A stretch of DNA of 64,000 nucleotides from Escherichia sp. E4742 (GTDB lineage: Bacteria; Pseudomonadota; Gammaproteobacteria; Enterobacterales; Enterobacteriaceae), in contig NZ_CP040443.1 in NCBI RefSeq assembly GCF_005843885.1, positions 4,898,001 through 4,962,000 of the forward strand. Reading direction: 5' to 3'. A program made the position numbers and the translations under genes. Below are positions 49,755-58,445 of this stretch, piece after piece (the first letter of the stretch is position 1; each line of letters starts with the position of its first letter). The notes under the pieces are model-generated. The model had not been told where the DNA came from. It made no database searches and saw only the letters and a program-made list of their open reading frames with translations.

Positions 49755-50417
49755 ATGTTGCGCATTATCGATACAGAAACCTGCGGTTTGCAGGGAGGGA
49801 TCGTTGAAATTGCCTCTGTTGATGTTGTTAACGGGAAAATCGTCAACCCTATGAGCCACCTGGTGCGTCCCGACCGTCCCATCAGTCCACAAGCCATGGC
49901 GATTCACCGTATCACAGAGTCCATGGTTGCCGACAAACCGTGGATTGAAGAAGTTATCCCGCACTATTACGGTAGCGAATGGTATGTCGCCCACAATGCC
50001 AGTTTTGACCGCCGGGTATTGCCAGAAATGCCCGGTGAGTGGATTTGCACCATGAAACTGGCTCGTCGTTTGTGGCCAGGAATCAAGTACAGCAATATGG
50101 CACTGTATAAATCGCGCAAGCTGAATGTCCAGACACCATCGGGTCTGCATCACCACCGCGCGCTGTATGATTGCTATATTACCGCAGCCCTGCTTATCGA
50201 TATTATGAACACATCAGGCTGGACGGCGGAGCAGATGGCGGATATCACCGGGCGACCGTCGTTGTTGACGACGTTCACGTTTGGCAAGTATCGCGGTAAA
50301 GCCGTATCAGACGTTGCAAAGCGCGATCCGGGCTACCTGCGCTGGTTGTTTAACAACCTTGACAGTATGAGCCCGGAGTTACGTTTAACCTTGAAGCATT
50401 ATCTGGAGAGTGTTTAA
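49755..50417 (+). CDS. exoX: Exonuclease X, 3'-5' DNA exonuclease
   Basis: ExoX is a distributive DnaQ-family 3'-5' exonuclease acting in mismatch repair and UV tolerance. The 220 residues have the DEDDh set: IDTETCGLQGG at the N-terminus, VAHNASFDRRVL in the middle and HHHRALYDCY later. Of two ATGs, 49755 has TGGAG at the right distance. The end overlaps the end of convergent ptrB by four bases. Confidence 0.93.
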   Translation: MLRIIDTETCGLQGGIVEIASVDVVNGKIVNPMSHLVRPDRPISPQAMAIHRITESMVADKPWIEEVIPHYYGSEWYVAHNASFDRRVLPEMPGEWICTMKLARRLWPGIKYSNMALYKSRKLNVQTPSGLHHHRALYDCYITAALLIDIMNTSGWTAEQMADITGRPSLLTTFTFGKYRGKAVSDVAKRDPGYLRWLFNNLDSMSPELRLTLKHYLESV

Positions 50418-52474
50418 CCCGCTGATTGGCCTGGTAATGTCCCCTGCGCCAGGGCTATCAGAAAAGCATATTCCATCGCCACACCTTCGTAGGATTTAAA
50501 ACGTCCGGATTTACCGCCATGTCCTGAATCCATGTCGGTACAAAGCAATAAAAGATGGTTATCAGTTTTAAGCTCGCGCAGCTTAGCCACCCATTTTGCC
50601 GGTTCCCAGTATTGCACCTGTGAATCGTGTAATCCGGTCGTTACCAGCAGATGCGGATAAGCCTGAGCCGTGACATTGTCATACGGGCTGTAGCTTTTCA
50701 TATACTCATAATATTGCGGATCCTGCGGATTTCCCCACTCTTCAAATTCGCCGGTCGTAAGAGGAATCGACTCATCAAGCATCGTTGTTACAACATCAAC
50801 AAACGGTACCTGGGCGATAACGCCATGGAATAATTCAGGGCGTTGATTAATCGCAACGCCCATCAACATGCCCCCCGCACTCCCGCCCATCGCATAACAG
50901 AGTGAAGGTGAGCCGTAGCCCAGTTTTAACAATGCGTCGCAAGCATCGAGATAGTCATTAAAGGTATTTTTCTTTTTCAGGAATTTACCATCTTCGTACC
51001 ATTGCTGCCCCAGCTCGCCGCCGCCACGAACATGGACAATGGCATAGACAAAACCACGATCCAACAAACTCAGGCGGCTAGAACTGAAATCAGCATCAAT
51101 GCTTGCGCCGTAAGAACCATATCCGTATACCAGCAGCGGATTGTGGCCTTTCTGGAAATGCTTGCGATGATAGACCAGCGAAACAGGCACTTCGACGCCA
51201 TCACGGGCGGTGATCCACAAATGTTCGCTGCGATAATTCGCCGCATCGAAACCAGGGACTTCCGTTTGTTTTAGTACCCGACGCTCGCCAGTATCCATAT
51301 CCAGCTCAAACAAAGTATCTGGCGTAGTCATGGAGGAATAGCCATAACGCAATCGTGAAGTTTCAGGTTCCGGGTTATAGGCAATCCAGGTAACGTAAGC
51401 AGGATCATCAAAGGCAATGCCGATAACCTCCCGCGTTTTGCGGTTGATTTGCCGCAGACTGGTTAATCCACGCTGACGCTCTTCAACCACCAACCAGTCA
51501 GTAAACAGCGTAAAGCCTTCGAGCATGATGTTATCGCGCGGGGGGATTAACTCTTCCCACTGTTGCTCATCACGCATACGGGTACGGTATAAGCCAAAAT
51601 TTTTGCCGTTGCGGTTGGAGCGCAGATAAAACCGATGCTGGTAGTGATCAAGACTGTATTCGTGATCTTTGCGACGCGGTAAAAAGACAAACGGCTCGGC
51701 ATCGGCCAGCTCTGCATCCAGCAAACGAACTTCACTGGTAGTGGCACTGGCAAGATGAATAACCACATAGTGTTTCGATGTCGTTTTATGCAGGCTGACG
51801 TAAAACGTATCGTCTATTTCTTCGTAAATCAGTTTGTCTTCAGATGCTGAAGTGCCAATGGCATGCCGCCAGACCTGATACGGCAACAACGTCACCGGAT
51901 GCTTGCGAACATAATAAAAAGTCCAGGAGTCATTCGCCCAGACAAAGCTGGGTTCCACGTTATCCAGCAGTTCAGGATACCAGTTGCCCGTTTCCAGATT
52001 GCGAAAACGGATACCGTACTGGCGTCGGGAAAGAAAATCTTCTGCAAGTGCCATAATCGTGTTATCGGGCGTAATCGCCATTCCGCCCATTGAATAAAAT
52101 TCACTGTGCGCCGCCCGTTTGTTCGCATCGAGCAGAGTCTCCCATTCGTCCCACTCTTCACTGAACGCCGACTGACGCTGGTAGATTGCATATTCACAAC
52201 CAGGTTCATAAATTTGCCGGTAGCGATAGCCATTTTTGACATAAGGTGCAGAGACTTCTCTTTGCGGTATGCGGTCAATGATTTCTTTTAATATCCGATC
52301 CTGCAAAGCTTGTTGCGACGCCATGACCTGATGACCGTAGCTATTTTCTTGTTGCAGGTAATCCAGCACTTCCGGCTGCGAGCGTGTGTCGTCCCGCAGC
52401 CAGTAGTAATTATCGATGCGCGTGTCGCCATGAAGCGTCATGGCATGGGGGATGCGGGCGGCTTTTGGTAGCAT
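50414..52474 (-). CDS. ptrB: PtrB, oligopeptidase B
   Basis: PtrB is a cytoplasmic serine peptidase of the prolyl oligopeptidase family that cuts short peptides after arginine or lysine. The 686 residues include an N-terminal beta-propeller and a C-terminal alpha/beta hydrolase domain with catalytic Ser in MGGSAGGML, Asp in GLHDSQVQYWEP and His in DSGHGGKSGRF. Intact. It is convergent with exoX, overlapping by four bases. Confidence 0.94.
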   Translation of the reverse strand: MLPKAARIPHAMTLHGDTRIDNYYWLRDDTRSQPEVLDYLQQENSYGHQVMASQQALQDRILKEIIDRIPQREVSAPYVKNGYRYRQIYEPGCEYAIYQRQSAFSEEWDEWETLLDANKRAAHSEFYSMGGMAITPDNTIMALAEDFLSRRQYGIRFRNLETGNWYPELLDNVEPSFVWANDSWTFYYVRKHPVTLLPYQVWRHAIGTSASEDKLIYEEIDDTFYVSLHKTTSKHYVVIHLASATTSEVRLLDAELADAEPFVFLPRRKDHEYSLDHYQHRFYLRSNRNGKNFGLYRTRMRDEQQWEELIPPRDNIMLEGFTLFTDWLVVEERQRGLTSLRQINRKTREVIGIAFDDPAYVTWIAYNPEPETSRLRYGYSSMTTPDTLFELDMDTGERRVLKQTEVPGFDAANYRSEHLWITARDGVEVPVSLVYHRKHFQKGHNPLLVYGYGSYGASIDADFSSSRLSLLDRGFVYAIVHVRGGGELGQQWYEDGKFLKKKNTFNDYLDACDALLKLGYGSPSLCYAMGGSAGGMLMGVAINQRPELFHGVIAQVPFVDVVTTMLDESIPLTTGEFEEWGNPQDPQYYEYMKSYSPYDNVTAQAYPHLLVTTGLHDSQVQYWEPAKWVAKLRELKTDNHLLLLCTDMDSGHGGKSGRFKSYEGVAMEYAFLIALAQGTLPGQSAG

Positions 52475-52682
52475 GTTATTGTTCTTTCTGGTTGAAACAT
52501 CTTATAAGGGTGGCAAAACTCACCCGGGATGCAAGCGAAACAGGGCGGTCATTGTATAGATGATGACAGGTAATGGCGTGAAAATCGAAGGGATGTAGCC
52601 AGCGAAAATTAATTCGCTCAAATAGCTGTGCGGTTTTGTATAGCCCGATAAACAGGCATATCAGGCTATACGGAGTGAGATA

Positions 52683-53339
52683 TTATTCAGACAAAGTGCG
52701 TTTTTGCTGTTCGAGATCGCGTTCAATTCCTTCACGGACTTCCTGGGGAATTTTCAGCGCATCCCCCAGTGCATTCAGGTAACTGCGCTCCATAAAATGG
52801 TCAATATCAATAGCCGCACAGCTCAGGAAATAGATCTCCAGTGCCTCTTCTTCGTTGCGAATCCCCTGGGCCAGGCGCTGCGGATCCAATGGTTGCTCGA
52901 TTGCCTGTTCGATAAATACACGCCCCTGCTCTTCAACACCAGCTTCACGCAATTGCTGGTCGATAGCCGCGCGTTCTTTACTGTCGATATGACCATCGCT
53001 TTTGGCAGCAAAAACCAGGGCGAGGATTAAACGTTCTGTACGTTCATCCAGCGGCGTACTTTGGGTGCCGAATTGCGGTTCGTTCTGATGCGCCGCACGA
53101 ATTTTATCTTTGTATTTGTTCCACAGTACTGTACCGGCGACCGCTCCGCCGCCAACCAGCAACGCGTTTGTACCGTATTTCGTTAATAGTTTACGTGCTG
53201 ACTTATTCGCAACCAGCAGTCCTGCCAACCCGCCTAATGCGCCAGGTACTAAAAGTTTGCCCAATCCCTGATCTGTAGACGAAGAGGAAGAACTGCTTTG
53301 CCCAAGAAGGGATTGCAGTTGATTTAACCAGTTAGCCAT
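52683..53339 (-). CDS. yebE: YebE, DUF533 inner membrane protein
   Basis: The 218-residue protein has a serine-rich N-terminus (LLGQSSSSSSSTDQGLG), two short hydrophobic segments (LLVPGALGGLAGLLVA and ALLVGGGAVAGTVLW) and a C-terminal TerB-like helical domain (LALVFAAKSDGHIDSKERAAID). K-12 yebE is a strong Cpx envelope-stress target, with function unknown. A CpxR site was not located with confidence. Monocistronic. Confidence 0.9.
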   Translation of the reverse strand: MANWLNQLQSLLGQSSSSSSSTDQGLGKLLVPGALGGLAGLLVANKSARKLLTKYGTNALLVGGGAVAGTVLWNKYKDKIRAAHQNEPQFGTQSTPLDERTERLILALVFAAKSDGHIDSKERAAIDQQLREAGVEEQGRVFIEQAIEQPLDPQRLAQGIRNEEEALEIYFLSCAAIDIDHFMERSYLNALGDALKIPQEVREGIERDLEQQKRTLSE

Positions 53340-53520
53340 TTTTGCTCCTCAATTCACCATTTTAATGGCAATAGCATAGCGAATGAGGATGTCAGAAAGT
53401 GTATATAGAGACAAAAGATGCGCAAATAAGCGGGACGGGAGGCAGTTCTCACAGGAAATTCACGTCAGGTAAGGTGCTGGATGATGTGATTAATTTGAGG
53501 CTTGTAGATTTGATTGTAAT

Positions 53521-53606
53521 TGCCTGATGCGAACCTGGCGATTCTTATCAGGCCTGTGGGGGCTGGTACGTTGTTGGGTGGACAAGGCGCTCGCGCCGCA
53601 TCCGCC
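53521..53606. repeat. Degenerate REP/BIME element between yebE and yebF
   Basis: TGCCTGATGCG...CTTATCAGGCC is a REP unit, and GGACAAGGCGCTCGCGCCGC plus ATCCG downstream is a second, inverted, REP-like unit. The pair forms a short BIME. It lies in the otherwise empty interval between the yebE start and the yebF stop. Confidence 0.7.
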
Positions 53607-53633
53607 AACGGTCAATCGAATTACCAGAAGCCA

Positions 53634-53990
53634 TTAGCGCCGCTGATATTCCGCCATTCCCGCTTTACAATCCACATTAACCAGATAATGAATATCGGCA
53701 CTTTTACCACGCACGGTCAGCGGTACCGACCATTTATCATCTTTCCCCTGAATGTCCTGCAAACTAACCCACGCCACCGGATCGGCCTGACCGACGATTT
53801 TTTGATCGTCGGCCCAACGCGCCACGCGGTTTTGCTGATAATCACGTTTTACACTCGCAGCAATTCCTGCTGCATCCAAACCTTCACATTTAGGGAAAGT
53901 TACCGACTTGCTGGTTTCGTTATTGGCAGCGAAAACTGATGCACAGGCGGAAACCAACAACAGCCCCAACAACGCTCCTCTTTTTTTCAT
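53634..53990 (-). CDS. yebF: YebF, secreted small protein
   Basis: YebF is exported by Sec and then released to the medium through porins, one of few proteins secreted by laboratory E. coli. The 118-residue precursor has a signal peptide cleaved after ASVFA at residue 21. The mature domain contains two cysteines (FPKCEGLD and NVDCKAG) that form a disulfide in the known K-12 structure. Start at 53990, preceded by GGAG. Biological function unclear. Confidence 0.92.
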   Translation of the reverse strand: MKKRGALLGLLLVSACASVFAANNETSKSVTFPKCEGLDAAGIAASVKRDYQQNRVARWADDQKIVGQADPVAWVSLQDIQGKDDKWSVPLTVRGKSADIHYLVNVDCKAGMAEYQRR

Positions 53991-54056
53991 GTTTTTCTCC
54001 ATAGCACAATGATTCAGGAGAAAGCATGGTACAAATTATCAGGAGCGCAAGTTGCT

Positions 54057-54347
54057 TCAGGCGGCGTGGGTTTCACCTTCCCCATCCGTGTCAGTATCGA
54101 CCACCTGAGGAGAAGGTAATTTACCGGTTTTCAGAATGGTACTAAGCACATCTTTCTGTTCCGCCAACCACAAAGAAAGCGCCTCACGCTGCTCGTCTTC
54201 CATTGTCACCGGAGAATTCGCCAACCATGTGTCGAGTAGATCCGCTGTATCGAGCATTTTGTCATAAGCATCGGCTTCCTTTTTGCTGGTAAACGACATC
54301 TTCTCTTCGCCCTCACGAATGACCACGTATTTAATTTCAACCGCCAT
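54057..54347 (-). CDS. yebG: YebG, SOS-induced DUF1889-unrelated small protein
   Basis: This 96-residue protein has the conserved N-terminal segment MAVEIKYVVIREGEEKMSFT-SKKEADAYDKMLD and an acidic end (VVDTDTDGEGETHAA). YebG is a LexA-regulated DNA-damage-inducible protein of unknown activity. A LexA box lies 20 bases upstream of the start. It is divergent from purT. Confidence 0.9.
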   Translation of the reverse strand: MAVEIKYVVIREGEEKMSFTSKKEADAYDKMLDTADLLDTWLANSPVTMEDEQREALSLWLAEQKDVLSTILKTGKLPSPQVVDTDTDGEGETHAA

Positions 54348-54366
54348 TTGCAGCCTCTCACCATAA

Positions 54367-54382
54367 CTGTAATTTTATACAG
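54367..54382. promoter_or_regulatory. LexA box of yebG
   Basis: CTGTAATTTTATACAG fits the CTGT-N8-ACAG SOS box exactly. It lies 20 bases upstream of the yebG start codon, where LexA would block transcription. Confidence 0.92.
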
Positions 54383-54435
54383 TGTATTTCTTTTCAGTCG
54401 AGAAATCAACGCAAGCAATCAAGCAATAAAGACAC

Positions 54436-54451
54436 GCGCAAACGTTTTCGT
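54436..54451. promoter_or_regulatory. PurR operator of purT
   Basis: GCGCAAACGTTTTCGT differs from the PurR consensus ACGCAAACGTTTNCNT at one or two positions. It lies 38 bases upstream of purT, a known PurR-regulated gene. Confidence 0.85.
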
Positions 54452-54488
54452 TTATACTTCACGCGGAATTAATCAGGGGATATTCGTT

Positions 54489-55667
54489 ATGACGTTATTA
54501 GGCACTGCGCTGCGTCCGGCAGCAACTCGCGTGATGTTATTGGGCTCCGGTGAACTGGGTAAAGAAGTGGCTATCGAATGCCAACGCCTCGGCGTAGAGG
54601 TGATTGCGGTCGATCGCTATGCCGACGCGCCAGCCATGCATGTCGCTCATCGCGCCCATGTCATTAATATGCTGGATGGCGACGCATTGCGCCGTGTTGT
54701 TGAACTGGAAAAACCACATTATATCGTGCCGGAGATCGAAGCTATTGCTACCGATATGCTGATCCAGCTTGAAGAGGAAGGGCTAAATGTTGTCCCCTGC
54801 GCGCGTGCAACACAATTGACGATGAACCGCGAAGGTATTCGTCGTCTGGCTGCGGAAGAGCTTCAGCTTCCCACTTCAACTTATCGTTTTGCTGATAGCG
54901 AAGACCTTTTCCGCGAGGCGGTCGCCGCCATTGGCTACCCCTGCATTGTTAAACCGGTGATGAGCTCTTCCGGCAAGGGGCAGACGTTTATTCGCTCTGC
55001 CGAACAACTGACTCAGGCATGGGAGTACGCCCAGCAAGGTGGTCGCGCCGGAGCGGGTCGCGTGATTGTTGAAGGCGTCGTTAAGTTTGATTTCGAAATT
55101 ACCCTGCTGACCGTCAGCGCGGTAGATGGTGTTCATTTCTGTGCGCCTGTAGGTCATCGCCAGGAAGACGGTGACTATCGTGAATCCTGGCAACCGCAGC
55201 AAATGAGTCCACTGGCCCTCGAACGTGCGCAGGAGATTGCCCGCAAGGTGGTGCTTGCACTGGGTGGTTATGGGCTGTTTGGTGTCGAGTTGTTTGTCTG
55301 TGGAGATGAGGTGATTTTTAGTGAAGTCTCCCCTCGCCCGCATGACACCGGGATGGTGACGTTAATTTCTCAGGATCTTTCTGAGTTTGCCCTGCATGTG
55401 CGTGCTTTCCTGGGACTGCCGGTGGGCGGGATTCGCCAGTATGGTCCTGCCGCTTCAGCCGTTATCCTGCCGCAACTGACCAGCCAGAATGTCACGTTTG
55501 ATAACGTGCAGAATGCCGTTGGCGCAGGTTTGCAGATTCGTTTATTTGGTAAGCCGGAAATTGATGGTAGCCGTCGTCTTGGGGTTGCGCTGGCTACAGC
55601 AGAAAGTGTTGATGAAGCGATTGAACGCGCGAAGCACGCCGCAGCACAGGTAAAAGTACAAGGTTAA
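54489..55667 (+). CDS. purT: PurT, formate-dependent GAR transformylase
   Basis: PurT makes formylglycinamide ribonucleotide from GAR, formate and ATP, an alternative to folate-dependent PurN in purine synthesis. The 392-residue ATP-grasp enzyme shows MLLGSGELGKEVAIECQRLG, the ATP-binding loop KPVMSSSGKGQTFI and FSEVSPRPHDTGMVT with metal-binding residues. The start at 54489 is behind CAGGGGA. A PurR box precedes it and a strong terminator follows. Confidence 0.96.
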   Translation: MTLLGTALRPAATRVMLLGSGELGKEVAIECQRLGVEVIAVDRYADAPAMHVAHRAHVINMLDGDALRRVVELEKPHYIVPEIEAIATDMLIQLEEEGLNVVPCARATQLTMNREGIRRLAAEELQLPTSTYRFADSEDLFREAVAAIGYPCIVKPVMSSSGKGQTFIRSAEQLTQAWEYAQQGGRAGAGRVIVEGVVKFDFEITLLTVSAVDGVHFCAPVGHRQEDGDYRESWQPQQMSPLALERAQEIARKVVLALGGYGLFGVELFVCGDEVIFSEVSPRPHDTGMVTLISQDLSEFALHVRAFLGLPVGGIRQYGPAASAVILPQLTSQNVTFDNVQNAVGAGLQIRLFGKPEIDGSRRLGVALATAESVDEAIERAKHAAAQVKVQG

Positions 55668-55686
55668 ATCTGGCAAAAACGCGACA

Positions 55687-55715
55687 AAAATGCCCGATCC
55701 ACGATCGGGCATTTT
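55687..55715. terminator. Bidirectional terminator between purT and eda
   Basis: AAAATGCCCGAT and ATCGGGCATTTT form a 12-bp perfect stem with loop CCACG; A and T flanks allow termination of both convergent genes. Confidence 0.92.
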
Positions 55716-55720
55716 GACTG

Positions 55721-56362
55721 TTACAGCTTCGCGCCTTCTACTGCTTCACGCGCCAGCTTAGTAATGCGGTCGTAATCGCCCGCTTCCAGCGCATCTGCCG
55801 GAACCAGCCAGGAACCACCAATGCACAGTACGCTTTTCAGCGCCAGGTAATCACGGTAGTTAGCCGGAGAAATACCGCCTGTCGGGCAGAAACGAACCTG
55901 GGAGAACGGACCCGCAATTGCCTGCAGTGCTTTCACGCCGCCATTAGCTTCTGCCGGGAAGAATTTGAACTCTTTCAGGCCGTAGTCCATACCCAGCATC
56001 AGTTCAGAAACAGTGCTGATACCTGGAATCAGAGGAATAGTTCCTTCTGTCGCCGCTTTCAGCAGTGGTTCAGTCAGACCTGGGCTGATTGCGAACTGTG
56101 CTCCCGCTTCAGTCACTTCTGCCAGTTGCTGCGGATTCAGCACCGTACCGGCACCCACAATCGCTTCCGGCACTTCTTTGGCGATAGCGCGGATAGCATC
56201 AACTGCACACGCCGTACGCAGAGTCACTTCCAGAACGCGCACCCCACCAGCAACCAACGCTTTTGCCATTGGCACCGCGTGTTCCAGTTTATTTACCACG
56301 ATAACCGGTACAACCGGGCCGGTGGTCAGGATTGATTCTGCACTTGTTTTCCAGTTTTTCAT
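55721..56362 (-). CDS. eda: Eda, KDPG/KHG aldolase
   Basis: Eda splits 2-keto-3-deoxy-6-phosphogluconate into pyruvate and glyceraldehyde 3-phosphate, the last Entner-Doudoroff step, and also acts on 2-keto-4-hydroxyglutarate. The 213 residues have the Schiff-base lysine in LKEFKFFPAEANGG, the general-base glutamate in VLEVTLRTA and the phosphate loop CPTGGIS. Start at 56362; an upstream extension runs into edd and is discarded. It lies 37 bases after edd and can be read with it or from its own KdgR-controlled promoter. Confidence 0.95.
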   Translation of the reverse strand: MKNWKTSAESILTTGPVVPVIVVNKLEHAVPMAKALVAGGVRVLEVTLRTACAVDAIRAIAKEVPEAIVGAGTVLNPQQLAEVTEAGAQFAISPGLTEPLLKAATEGTIPLIPGISTVSELMLGMDYGLKEFKFFPAEANGGVKALQAIAGPFSQVRFCPTGGISPANYRDYLALKSVLCIGGSWLVPADALEAGDYDRITKLAREAVEGAKL

Positions 56363-56399
56363 CAGAGTTTTCTCTCGCCTGATTACAAATTTTGTCGTC

Positions 56400-58211
56400 T
56401 TAAAAAGTGATACAGGTTGCGCCCTGTTCGGCACCGGACAGTTTTTCGCGCAAGGCGCTGAATAATTCACGTCCTGTTCCCACGCGTGACGCGCTCAGGT
56501 CAGGAATGTGCGGTTCGCGAGCAGCCAGTTCAGCTTCGTCTACCAGCAGCGTCAGTTCGCCTGTCTGTCCATTCACACGAATGATGTCCCCATCGCGCAC
56601 TTTTGCCAGCAGCCCACCATCATAGGCTTCTGGTGTTACGTGGATAGCTGACGGCACTTTACCTGAAGCACCAGAGAGTCGTCCATCGGTAACTAACGCA
56701 ATTTTGAAACGCCGGTCCAATAATACACCAAGTGGCGGCATGAGTTTATGTAATTCTGGCATTCCGTTCGCTTTTGGCCCCTGATGGCGGACAACAACCA
56801 CACAATCACGGTCCAGCATACCCGCTTCAAAAGCAGGCATAACGTCATGCTGGCTCTCAAAAACAACAGCAGGCGCTTCAATCACCTGGTTTTCAACCGG
56901 CACTGCAGAGGTTTTCATGACGGCACGGCCCAGGTTGCCGCTTAACACTTTTGTCCCGCCATGATGCGAGAAAGGTTGTTCAAAGGAAGCAATCACATTG
57001 CTGTCGAGCGATTTGTCTGCACCTTCGCGCCAGTCCAGCTCGCCGTTATTCAGCCATGGTTCGAGGGTATAGCGCGAAAGACCAAAGCCCGCCACCGTAT
57101 TGACATCTTCATGCAACAGGCCCGCCTTGAGCAGCTCACGCACCAGAACCGGTACACCACCCGCCGCCTGGAAGTGGTTAATATCGGCCGGACCGTTTGG
57201 ATACAAACGCGCCATCAGAGGTACGACATCAGAAAGGTCAGAGAAGTCATCCCAGTTGATCTGAATGCCGGCCGCACGCGCCATCGCCACCAGGTGCATC
57301 GTGTGGTTAGTGGAGCCACCGGTCGCCAGCAGCGCAACAATACCGTTCACCACCACTTTCTCGTCGATCATCTTACCGATCGGCATCCATTCATTACCGT
57401 TGCCAGTCATGCGTGTAACCTGGCGCGCAGCGGCTGCGGTTAATGCATCACGTAACGGGGAGTCTGGATGAACAAAAGAAGAGCCCGGCAACTGCATCCC
57501 CATAAACTCCACCACCATCTGGTTGGTGTTGGCAGTACCGTAGAAAGTACATGTACCAGGGGCATGATAAGACGCAGCCTCTGACTCCAGCAGTGCCATT
57601 CGATCCACCTTCCCTTCGGCATAAAGCTGGCGAATACGCACTTTTTCTTTATTTGGCAACCCGCTTGCCATCGGACCTGAAGGCACAAATACCGCAGGCA
57701 GATGACCGAACGACAGCGCTGCCATCGTCAGCCCTGGGACAATCTTGTCGCACACGCCGAGGAACAGCGCGCCATCAAACATGTTATGGGACAGCCCCAC
57801 AGCCGCAGACATCGCAATGACTTCGCGGCTTAACAGCGACAGTTCCATACCATCCTGCCCCTGGGTGACACCATCACACATCGCCGGAACACCACCCGCA
57901 ACCTGCCCAACCGCATTAGCTTCATGCAGTGCTTTACGAATTATCTCAGGATAATGTTCATAAGGCTGGTGGGCGGAGAGCATGTCGTTGTAGGAGGTGA
58001 TGATAGCGATATTGTTACGCAACATGCTTTTCAGGGAGGCTTTGTCTTCTGGCTGGCAAGCGGCGAAACCGTGAGCCAGGTTACCGCATGCCAACTGCGA
58101 ACGATGAACGGTCGAAGTTTTCGCTTGTTCGATCCGGGCGAGGTAAGCAGAGCGAGTCTCGCGCGAACGTTCAATGATTCGATTTGTTACGCGTAACAAT
58201 TGTGGATTCAT
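56400..58211 (-). CDS. edd: Edd, 6-phosphogluconate dehydratase
   Basis: Edd dehydrates 6-phosphogluconate to KDPG using a [4Fe-4S] cluster. The 603 residues carry the IlvD/Edd signature GVPAMCDGVTQGQDGMELS and cluster cysteines in AMCDG and FLGVCDKIVPG, with TDGRLSGASGKVPSA near the C-terminus. Compared with K-12 as recalled, only isolated substitutions are seen (for example Arg for Cys in LLDRRFKIALV). The start at 58211 has AGGAG. The leader contains two hairpins and a GntR-like operator further upstream. Confidence 0.95.
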   Translation of the reverse strand: MNPQLLRVTNRIIERSRETRSAYLARIEQAKTSTVHRSQLACGNLAHGFAACQPEDKASLKSMLRNNIAIITSYNDMLSAHQPYEHYPEIIRKALHEANAVGQVAGGVPAMCDGVTQGQDGMELSLLSREVIAMSAAVGLSHNMFDGALFLGVCDKIVPGLTMAALSFGHLPAVFVPSGPMASGLPNKEKVRIRQLYAEGKVDRMALLESEAASYHAPGTCTFYGTANTNQMVVEFMGMQLPGSSFVHPDSPLRDALTAAAARQVTRMTGNGNEWMPIGKMIDEKVVVNGIVALLATGGSTNHTMHLVAMARAAGIQINWDDFSDLSDVVPLMARLYPNGPADINHFQAAGGVPVLVRELLKAGLLHEDVNTVAGFGLSRYTLEPWLNNGELDWREGADKSLDSNVIASFEQPFSHHGGTKVLSGNLGRAVMKTSAVPVENQVIEAPAVVFESQHDVMPAFEAGMLDRDCVVVVRHQGPKANGMPELHKLMPPLGVLLDRRFKIALVTDGRLSGASGKVPSAIHVTPEAYDGGLLAKVRDGDIIRVNGQTGELTLLVDEAELAAREPHIPDLSASRVGTGRELFSALREKLSGAEQGATCITF

Positions 58212-58255
58212 AAAGGCTCCTGAAATTGAGTTGTCAGAGCAGGATGATTCACAAC

Positions 58256-58288
58256 GCGTTTCATACATGGAAGTTATGAATGAAACGC
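58256..58288. other. Inverted repeat in the edd leader
   Basis: GCGTTTCAT (58256-58264) and ATGAAACGC (58280-58288) are perfect 9-bp inverted arms 15 bases apart, beginning 45 bases upstream of the edd start codon. GTTTCAT and ATGAAAC are also half-site sequences of KdgR operators, but in reversed order. It may form an RNA stem-loop in the leader. Confidence 0.55.
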
Positions 58289-58333
58289 CTGTAACCGGAG
58301 CTCATAGGGCAAAAACGTTTCAGTCAGTGTAAT

Positions 58334-58366
58334 AAAAAAAGCCTCGTGGGTGAATCCGCACGAGGC
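58334..58366 (-). terminator. Terminator after zwf, upstream of edd
   Basis: GCCTCGTG and CACGAGGC form an 8-bp stem with a ten-base loop and seven T on the minus strand. It lies between zwf and edd, 80 bases after the zwf stop. Confidence 0.88.
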
Positions 58367-58405
58367 CTGAAAGTGTAAAAATTGTTCTACAATCTGTGCA
58401 AGATC

Positions 58406-58421
58406 ATGTTACCGGTAAAAT
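58406..58421. promoter_or_regulatory. GntR operator near the edd promoter
   Basis: ATGTTACCGGTAAAAT matches the GntR consensus ATGTTACCGGTAACAT at all but two positions. GntR represses edd-eda in the absence of gluconate. It lies just after zwf and upstream of the terminator hairpin. Confidence 0.8.
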
Positions 58422-58445
58422 AACCATAAAGGATGAGTGCAGATA

